Assembly: GCA_030615565.1 (NCBI GenBank)
Contig: JAUWZC010000173.1
Span: 1 to 5,087, forward strand
DNA: 5,087 nucleotides
Direction of reading: 5' to 3'
DNA from: Desulfobacteraceae bacterium
Lineage (GTDB): Bacteria; Desulfobacterota; DSM-4660; Desulfatiglandales; B25-G16
The position numbers were made by a program, and so were the translations under genes. Below the pieces are notes generated by a model. It searched no databases, was not told the origin of the DNA, and saw only the letters and a list, made by a program, of their open reading frames with translations. Below are positions 1 to 4,359 of this stretch, one piece after another (the first letter of the stretch is position 1; every line of letters starts with the position of its first letter).

Positions 1-10
1 CAGATAAGTA

Positions 11-352
11 TTGAATATTTCTGGAAATTATAAAAGGAAAGGAGAAAAATCAATTTCTTTTGACACTGAAATAGATAAAAGAGAAATTGACCACCAGAAA
101 CAAAGGGCCAAAAAACTAAGACAATCTGTATGGTGGCAAAGGAAGATCTCTAAGGGAATTTGTTATTACTGCGGGCGGCATGTTGATCCAGGGCAATTAA
201 CCATGGATCATATTGTACCATTAATTAGAGGTGGAAAAAGTACTAAAGGTAATCTTGTGCCTGCATGCAAGGATTGTAACAATAAAAAGAAGTATCTTTT
301 ACCTAGTGCGTGGGATGAATATCTGAGCAATCTCGCTCACAGAAAGTTTTAA
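11..352 (+). CDS. Small HNH endonuclease family protein
   Basis: A 113-residue protein with a complete HNH (beta-beta-alpha metal) nuclease fold signature. Two zinc-knuckle pairs are visible, C51-Y-Y-C54 and C86-K-D-C89. Between them lie the catalytic-type D66-H67 (in TMDHIVPL), N81 (in GNLVPAC) and N90-N91 after the last cysteine, an HNN-like variant. The basic N-terminal helix (residues about 22-45, rich in K/R/Q and ending in a WW pair) is typical of short stand-alone HNH proteins of 100-120 residues. It probably nicks or cuts DNA using a divalent metal; target and role cannot be read from sequence. The start is uncertain: TTG at 11 is the only conventional in-frame start (a stop lies at 5-7), but no ribosome binding site is visible in the 10 bases before it. 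A good AAAGGAGA (38-45) instead precedes an ATT codon at 53. No partner gene is visible; the left neighbour is outside the window. Confidence 0.85.
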   Translation: MNISGNYKRKGEKSISFDTEIDKREIDHQKQRAKKLRQSVWWQRKISKGICYYCGRHVDPGQLTMDHIVPLIRGGKSTKGNLVPACKDCNNKKKYLLPSAWDEYLSNLAHRKF

Positions 353-356
353 ATTA

Positions 357-410
357 GGACGCAGATCCGCCTGCCAGACGGCTGGCAGGTTTCCGCAGAT
401 ACCCTCAGAT
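357..410 (+). repeat. CGCAGAT-type dispersed repeat, left copy
   Basis: GGACGCAGAT (357-366) is followed, after an embedded hairpin, by CCGCAGAT and CCTCAGAT units. The same GGACGCAGAT occurs in reverse complement at 509-518, so the two copies form an inverted pair around about 140 bp. Short tandem (A)CGCAGAT units of this kind are known to me as a dispersed intergenic repeat in many environmental bacterial genomes; the family assignment is from memory. Confidence 0.6.
370..389. repeat. Perfect 8-bp GC-rich hairpin
   Basis: CCTGCCAG (370-377), loop ACGG, CTGGCAGG (382-389): a perfect inverted repeat starting 17 bases after the HNH stop codon. It interrupts the CGCAGAT repeat units, so it looks like a small palindromic element inserted in the repeat. 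It could stop transcription from the HNH gene, but only TTT follows, so it is a poor intrinsic terminator on either strand. Confidence 0.7.
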
Positions 411-430
411 AATTATTTTCTTTGTTAATA

Positions 431-458
431 GGAGATAGACAATAGACAACGGGAGATA
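431..458 (+). repeat. Short direct repeats (GGAGATA, ATAGACA)
   Basis: GGAGATA occurs at 431-437 and 452-458, and ATAGACA is tandemly repeated at 435-441 and 442-448. They lie in the spacer between the two inverted CGCAGAT copies. No function can be assigned. Confidence 0.5.
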
Positions 459-497
459 CCTACACATAGTCCATATTTTTAAATTCAAAATCTTAAC

Positions 498-518
498 AAT
501 CTGCGTTAATCTGCGTCC
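498..518 (-). repeat. CGCAGAT-type dispersed repeat, right copy (inverted)
   Basis: AATCTGCGT is present twice with a 10-base period (498-506 and 508-516). Read on the minus strand this is GGACGCAGAT-TA-ACGCAGATT, the same units as at 357-410 but in opposite orientation. Here the two units are directly adjacent, which suggests that this is the uninterrupted form and that the left copy has been split by the hairpin. Confidence 0.65.
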
Positions 519-563
519 AAAAAGGGAATTAATATACAATTAAATAATCGGTTACTAATTTTA

Positions 564-570
564 GAGAGGT
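564..570 (+). promoter_or_regulatory. Ribosome binding site of the AOR gene
   Basis: GAGAGGT ends 4 bases before the ATG at 575; its GAGG core (566-569) is 5 bases away. This supports ATG 575 over the in-frame ATG at 599. I see no convincing -35/-10 pair upstream; the AT-rich stretch at 531-550 has only weak -10-like matches. Confidence 0.7.
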
Positions 571-574
571 CATA

Positions 575-2281
575 ATGAATAAGATAATCCGAATCGATAT
601 GGCAGAGCTCAAAGTAACAACCGAAAAACCTCCCCACGACTACCAGTTGCTTGGAGGAAGAGGTCTTAGCGCCAGAATTTTGAATGCAGAGGTTCCAGCG
701 ATGGTCCACCCTTTGGGCCATGAAAATAAGCTTGTGGTAGCACCTGGCCTTCTTGCTGGCACCATGGCCCCGTCCTTTGGCAGGATATCCTTTGGTGCCA
801 AAAGTCCACTGACTAAAACTATTAAGGAAGCTAATGCCGGTGGCACTGCTGCACAGAAGCTAGACCGCTTAGGTATCAAGGCAATTATTATCCAGGAAAG
901 GCCAAAGGAAAATCAAGCCTATATTATCTATATAGACCCTAAAGGAGCACAGATTATTAACGCTCCTGATTTGTCAGGAAAAATGAATTATGATCTTGTC
1001 ACCACACTTCAAAATAGATATGGCAAGGACATAGGGGTCATATCCATCGGGCCTGCAGGAGAGGCAAAAATGACAGCCTCTACTATCGCAGTTACGGATC
1101 AGGATGGCAGACCATCTCGTCATGCAGCAAGGGGTGGTCTTGGTGCTGTTATGGGATCAAAGGGAATAAAGGCTATTGTAATCAATGCTAAAGATACCAA
1201 ATCTATTGAGCCTCTCCACAAAGAGAAATTTAAAGAGACAGTAAGGGATCTCATTGAAATCCTGAAACAGGAAAAAAGATCTCAATCATTATCCAAATTT
1301 GGAACCCCAAGTGTAATCCAATTTCTTAGCCAACTTGGAAGCACGCCTAGCTGGAACTATCATGGAGGACCAGTTAAGAATATAGAGAATATCTATGGTG
1401 AAACTATCTCCGAGGTCAATCAAAGCAGAGGGGGAAGGATGCATGGTTGCATGCCCGGTTGTCTTGTTCAATGTTCTATAGTCTTCAATGGAGAAGACGG
1501 CCAGCATCTCACCTCAGCCCTGGAATATGAAACCCTGGCTATGCTTGGCACCAATTTAGGTATTACCAGCCTTGATGCAGTAGCCCAGATGGACAGAATG
1601 TGTGACGAGTTAGGTGTTGATACAATCGAGGTGGGAAGTGCCATTGCTCAATTAATGGAGGCTGGGGTTATTGAGTTTGGAGATGATCAAAAGGTAATAG
1701 GGATATTAAAAGAACTGAGAGAGGGTTCACCTATGGGTAAGATTGTAGGGCAGGGCACTGCCTTCACAGCCCAGTTTCTTGGCCTGGATAGGGTTCCTGT
1801 TTCCAAAGGCCAGGCTATCCCGGCCCATGATCCAAGGGCATGTAAAGCAGTTGGAGTTACCTATTGCACCTCACCTATGGGTGCAGATCATACGGCAGGC
1901 ATTGATTACCGTGATTCGCTATCAAACGAGGGTCAAGTAAAAAGATCTCATGATGCACAAATACTAAGTGCTGCCATTGACTCTCTCGGGTATTGCTTTC
2001 TTGCCATGCCCACAAAGGGGCAGCTTATGTATGAGGTGCTTGTGAAACTACTCAATGCCAGATATGGCACCGATATCAAGGCAGAGGATGTAATGAATAT
2101 CGGCATCAATACCATAAAAGACGAATTGGCCTTTAACCATTCAGCAGGATGGACAGATGTTCATAACATATTGCCTGAGTTTCTGAGGATGGAAAAGCTT
2201 CCCCCACATAATGAGGTGTTTAATATACCACGGGATGAAATAGACTCGATTTTCAATAAAAGTGTAATACCTAAGACTTAA
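575..2281 (+). CDS. Tungsten-dependent aldehyde:ferredoxin oxidoreductase family protein
   Basis: A 568-residue cytoplasmic enzyme of the AOR family, which oxidises aldehydes (or reduces acids) with electrons passing through a [4Fe-4S] cluster to ferredoxin or a similar carrier. The N-terminal tungstopterin-binding domain shows GGRGLSARIL (about 27-36), GTMAPSFGR (62-70), KSPLT (76-80), NAGG (87-90) and the GR-x-SR...RGGLGAVMGSKG block (178-197). Cluster ligands are C292, C296, C300 and a distant C474 in DSLGYC. Candidate active-site residues are E317/E319 (EYET) and H439 (GADH), at the positions where the family has its conserved Glu and His. The protein is full length, slightly short for a family usually near 580-620. 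The first cysteine spacing is CX3C, not the CX2C of Pyrococcus AOR, so it probably belongs to a divergent subfamily and the substrate is unknown. No signal peptide, MoaD-like protein, ferredoxin or electron-transfer partner is adjacent, so it appears monocistronic. Confidence 0.95.
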   Translation: MNKIIRIDMAELKVTTEKPPHDYQLLGGRGLSARILNAEVPAMVHPLGHENKLVVAPGLLAGTMAPSFGRISFGAKSPLTKTIKEANAGGTAAQKLDRLGIKAIIIQERPKENQAYIIYIDPKGAQIINAPDLSGKMNYDLVTTLQNRYGKDIGVISIGPAGEAKMTASTIAVTDQDGRPSRHAARGGLGAVMGSKGIKAIVINAKDTKSIEPLHKEKFKETVRDLIEILKQEKRSQSLSKFGTPSVIQFLSQLGSTPSWNYHGGPVKNIENIYGETISEVNQSRGGRMHGCMPGCLVQCSIVFNGEDGQHLTSALEYETLAMLGTNLGITSLDAVAQMDRMCDELGVDTIEVGSAIAQLMEAGVIEFGDDQKVIGILKELREGSPMGKIVGQGTAFTAQFLGLDRVPVSKGQAIPAHDPRACKAVGVTYCTSPMGADHTAGIDYRDSLSNEGQVKRSHDAQILSAAIDSLGYCFLAMPTKGQLMYEVLVKLLNARYGTDIKAEDVMNIGINTIKDELAFNHSAGWTDVHNILPEFLRMEKLPPHNEVFNIPRDEIDSIFNKSVIPKT

Positions 2282-2295
2282 TCTTGCGATTTCAC

Positions 2296-2392
2296 GATAG
2301 GGGCCTTAAGGTCGGCTAACAACATTTTTATTGTGATTTTCGGCCCCCTGCTTTGAATGAATTGCCATTGAAATATGCAATAGATAGGGGCC
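2296..2392. repeat. GATAGGGGCC direct repeats with intervening GGCCCC
   Basis: GATAGGGGCC occurs at 2296-2305 and again at 2383-2392; the complementary GGCCCC sits between them at 2342-2347. The central arm could pair with either flanking arm, giving two mutually exclusive hairpins just after the AOR stop codon. With the first arm there is an additional short inner pairing, ACAA (2319-2322) with TTGT (2331-2334). No T-run follows GGCCCCC, so this is only a possible AOR transcript end, not a classic intrinsic terminator. Confidence 0.5.
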
Positions 2393-2393
2393 A

Positions 2394-2414
2394 TCTGAAA
2401 TTGTTTATTTCAGA
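2394..2414. repeat. Perfect 8-bp hairpin next to repeat copy 1
   Basis: TCTGAAAT (2394-2401), a 5-base loop TGTTT, and ATTTCAGA (2407-2414). The right arm ends exactly one base before the region shared with the downstream repeat begins. The hairpin itself is absent from the equivalent place beside copy 2. It is AT-rich and not followed by a T-run. Confidence 0.6.
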
Positions 2415-2560
2415 ACGAAACATAAAATATCAGGAAATGATAGGCTAATACAGAAACCTTCAATCATGAAAATATTCTTTTTGGCCTGACTTTACCATTC
2501 TTGGTGTTGGCATCTCTTTTATCCCTTCAATTGTTACTCCCCTGAAATCCTGATATAGCT
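2415..2560 (+). repeat. Dispersed repeat, copy 1 (upstream of abiE)
   Basis: These 146 bases match 4609-4756 in the same orientation. I count 13 substitutions outside one short region with a 2-base length difference (2461-2465 against 4655-4661), giving about 90% identity. Similarity stops abruptly at both ends. Imperfect terminal inverted repeats lie inside it: ATATCAGGAAAT begins at 2428 and the far end reads ATCCTGATAT (2547-2556), so about 129 bp is bounded by ATATCAGGA. This resembles a small non-autonomous transposable element, or the decayed remains of one; no target duplication is evident. Confidence 0.8.
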
Positions 2561-2751
2561 GGAATCTTGGCCAGATTTTTATCACGCTAATTTCAGGTGA
2601 TATTACAACTCTGGGATGATTTAAGGTATTGGCAAATATCGCAAATTATTTTTAACCATAACGTTTTGAAAACTGACAATTCAAAATCTGCCATCGCTTT
2701 TTTATCTCTTGCACAAAAGTGAATACCCCTTTCGCTTTCTTTATCTTTCTC

Positions 2752-2780
2752 TTGACAAGCTATTAGATCTGAGACATAAT
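2752..2780 (+). promoter_or_regulatory. Sigma70-type promoter of the abiE operon
   Basis: A consensus -35 TTGACA (2752-2757), a 17-base spacer and -10 CATAAT (2775-2780, five of six consensus bases) predict a transcript starting near 2787 with a leader of about 45 bases. AbiEi antitoxins are known in other bacteria to repress their own promoter by binding inverted repeats near it. The only obvious dyad here is TATA-TTG-TATA (2806-2816) in the leader, which might be such a site. This is inference. Confidence 0.75.
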
Positions 2781-2821
2781 ACCTGCAAATATTAACAAGT
2801 GATGGTATATTGTATAATGCT

Positions 2822-2826
2822 AGGAG
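2822..2826 (+). promoter_or_regulatory. Ribosome binding site of abiEi
   Basis: AGGAG lies 4 bases before ATG 2831 and 10 bases before the in-frame ATG 2837. Neither spacing is ideal, so the protein may begin at Met1 or Met3; the difference is only two residues. Confidence 0.65.
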
Positions 2827-2830
2827 CTAA

Positions 2831-3445
2831 ATGAACATGAAAAGCCAGGATCAATTTGAAAAAGCCAGAGTTACTTTTCGACGACATGGTGGCATTCTGA
2901 GAATGAGCGAAGCCCTTCATTCTGGTATTCACCGCAGGATGCTTTACTCCATGCTTGAAGCTGGAATAATAGAACGACTTAGTCGGGGATTGTATCGGCT
3001 TACGGATCTTCCACCGCTGGGTAATCCCGATTTGGTGTCAGTTGCGCGGAAGGTGCCAAGCGGTGTAATTTGTCTTATTTCTGCTTTGGCATATCACGAG
3101 ATCACGACCCAGATCCCTCACGAGGTCTACCTTGCTCTTGGGCGAGGAGCGGAACCACCCCGAATGGAACATCCACCGATTCGTATTTTCTGGTTCTCAG
3201 GCGAGGCATTCACAGAGGGAGTTGAAAAGTACGATGTGAATAGTGCCCTAGTGCGGATTTACAGTCCTGAAAAGACGATAGCCGACTGCTTCAAGTATCG
3301 AAATAAGATAGGCCTCGATACAGCCATCGAAGCACTCAAGCTTTACCGGGAACGGAAACGCTTAAAGGTCGATGAACTGATGCATTTCGCACGTATGTGC
3401 CGAATTGAGAAAATCATGCGGCCCTACCTGGAGGCATTGCTGTGA
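2831..3445 (+). CDS. abiEi: AbiEi family antitoxin / transcriptional autorepressor
   Basis: A 204-residue protein with the architecture of AbiEi, the antitoxin of the AbiE system (described as type IV: it counteracts the toxin without a stable complex and represses its own operon). Residues about 10-58 form a winged-helix DNA-binding domain, with a G20-G21-I-L start, a helix-turn-helix around 25-50 and the wing RGLYRL (52-57). The C-terminal antitoxin domain follows, with CLISALAYHEIT (81-92), a beta-rich stretch to about 145, and the characteristic YSPEKTIADCFKYRNKIG (144-161), then a helical end. Length is normal for the shorter AbiEi proteins. The stop codon overlaps the toxin start by 4 bases, which couples translation and keeps antitoxin first in the operon. 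Its promoter is immediately upstream. Base composition by eye is about 50% GC, higher than the flanking DNA, suggesting acquisition. Alternative: a related DUF4095-like or orphan regulator, made unlikely by the paired toxin. Confidence 0.92.
   Translation: MNMKSQDQFEKARVTFRRHGGILRMSEALHSGIHRRMLYSMLEAGIIERLSRGLYRLTDLPPLGNPDLVSVARKVPSGVICLISALAYHEITTQIPHEVYLALGRGAEPPRMEHPPIRIFWFSGEAFTEGVEKYDVNSALVRIYSPEKTIADCFKYRNKIGLDTAIEALKLYRERKRLKVDELMHFARMCRIEKIMRPYLEALL
3430..3434 (+). promoter_or_regulatory. Ribosome binding site of abiEii, inside abiEi
   Basis: GGAGG within the last codons of abiEi, 7 bases before the GTG at 3442. It decides the GTG start, since no in-frame ATG follows until well inside the conserved N-terminal region. 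Confidence 0.85.
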
Positions 3446-4359
3446 CGAAACGACAATATAAAAACATCTCAGCCTCTGTGCGTCAGCGTCTGCTCAACAA
3501 GGCACGGGAAAAAGGCCGACCGTTTAACGAACTGCTTCAGTACTTCGCTATGGAGCGCTTCCTTTATCGCTTGTCCAAATCTCCTTATGTTGACAACTTC
3601 GTTCTCAAAGGAGCCTTGATGCTTTCTGTATGGGAGGCACCGCTTTCACGGCCCACAATGGATATCGATCTACTTGGTCGAATCAACAACAGCGTCGAAG
3701 CCATCGTTGCTGTTACCAGGGTCATATGCCGTCAGGAGGTCGAGCCGGATGGCATTGCTTTCGATACAAATAGTATCGTAGAGGAGCGTATCACCGAGGA
3801 TGCCGACTATGAAGGAGTACGAGTCCGATTCAAGGGATCCCTCGATACCGCGCAAATCGCCATGCAACTTGATATCGGCTTTGGTGACATGGTAGTTCTT
3901 TCCCCTGAACTCACAGACTACCCCACCATTCTCGATCTACCGCCCCCTCAACTTTACGTTTATAGCAGGGAAAGCACTATCGCAGAAAAGTTTGAAGCCA
4001 TGGTTAAGCTCGGCATTCTGAACAGCCGCATGAAAGATTTCTTTGATATTTGGCTGATGTTGCGCCAGTTCGACTTTGAAGGTCAAAAGCTATCAACAGC
4101 TATCGCAAAGACCTTTTCCACGCGTGGGACCGATATACAATCAGAGCCAATTTCCTTAACCAACACCTTTGTTGATGATACGGTAAAAACTGCGCAGTGG
4201 CGTGGATTCATCCGGAAGAACCGATTGACAAATGTTTCGCAAGACTTAGGGGAAGTGGTCAAGGCTATTGCTGCTTTCCTGGGACCTATTGCAAAAAGCC
4301 TGGCAGCAAAGCAATCTTTCAAAGCAAACTGGAAAGCGCCGGGACCATGGGTTGAATAA
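3442..4359 (+). CDS. abiEii: AbiEii/AbiGii family nucleotidyltransferase toxin
   Basis: A 305-residue toxin of the DNA polymerase beta-like nucleotidyltransferase superfamily (DUF1814 group). Family members block growth, and related MenT toxins act by adding nucleotides to tRNA acceptor ends; AbiE aborts phage infection in streptococci. The motifs are present: LKGALML followed by D74-I-D76-L (metal-binding D-x-D, residues 55-77); a third acidic site, D144 in LDIGFGD; K183 in STIAEKFEAM; and D199/D202 in SRMKDFFDI (195-203). The last two match the lysine and aspartate shown to be essential in MenT3. The catalytic set therefore looks intact. The GTG start is supported by a strong GGAGG. The gene overlaps abiEi by 4 bases and ends the operon. 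The first motif has G57-A58 instead of the frequent GG/GS, a variation I believe is found in other members. Actual target and toxicity cannot be told from sequence. Confidence 0.93.
   Translation: MTKRQYKNISASVRQRLLNKAREKGRPFNELLQYFAMERFLYRLSKSPYVDNFVLKGALMLSVWEAPLSRPTMDIDLLGRINNSVEAIVAVTRVICRQEVEPDGIAFDTNSIVEERITEDADYEGVRVRFKGSLDTAQIAMQLDIGFGDMVVLSPELTDYPTILDLPPPQLYVYSRESTIAEKFEAMVKLGILNSRMKDFFDIWLMLRQFDFEGQKLSTAIAKTFSTRGTDIQSEPISLTNTFVDDTVKTAQWRGFIRKNRLTNVSQDLGEVVKAIAAFLGPIAKSLAAKQSFKANWKAPGPWVE

Larger units (their letters stand above)
2282..2830. other. 549-bp intergenic region between AOR and abiE operon
   Basis: No gene is supported here. In order it holds a GGGGCC/GGCCCC repeat set (2296-2392), a perfect hairpin (2394-2414), copy 1 of a 146-bp repeat (2415-2560), unassigned AT-rich DNA with a small GTTTT-G-AAAAC palindrome (2663-2673), and the abiE promoter and leader (2752-2830). 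On the minus strand 2460-2645 is open for 61 codons, but it has no ATG near its beginning and no clear ribosome binding site. Confidence 0.8.

Noticed and set aside
520..560. Promoter for the AOR gene in the AT-rich stretch before it
   Set aside because: Several weak -10-like words exist, but none has an acceptable -35 at 16-18 bases.
506..879. Minus-strand open frames across the start of the AOR gene (506-721 and 640-879)
   Set aside because: They lie opposite conserved AOR motifs such as GGRGLSARIL and KSPLT, have no homology I recognise and no ribosome binding site.
1289..1507. 72-codon minus-strand frame inside the AOR gene
   Set aside because: Antisense to the iron-sulfur cysteine region; a by-product of the coding strand.
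2792..2818. Second abiE promoter, TTAACA (2792-2797) with TATAAT (2813-2818)
   Set aside because: The spacer is only 15 bases and transcription would begin within or after the ribosome binding site. The TTGACA/CATAAT pair upstream is far better.
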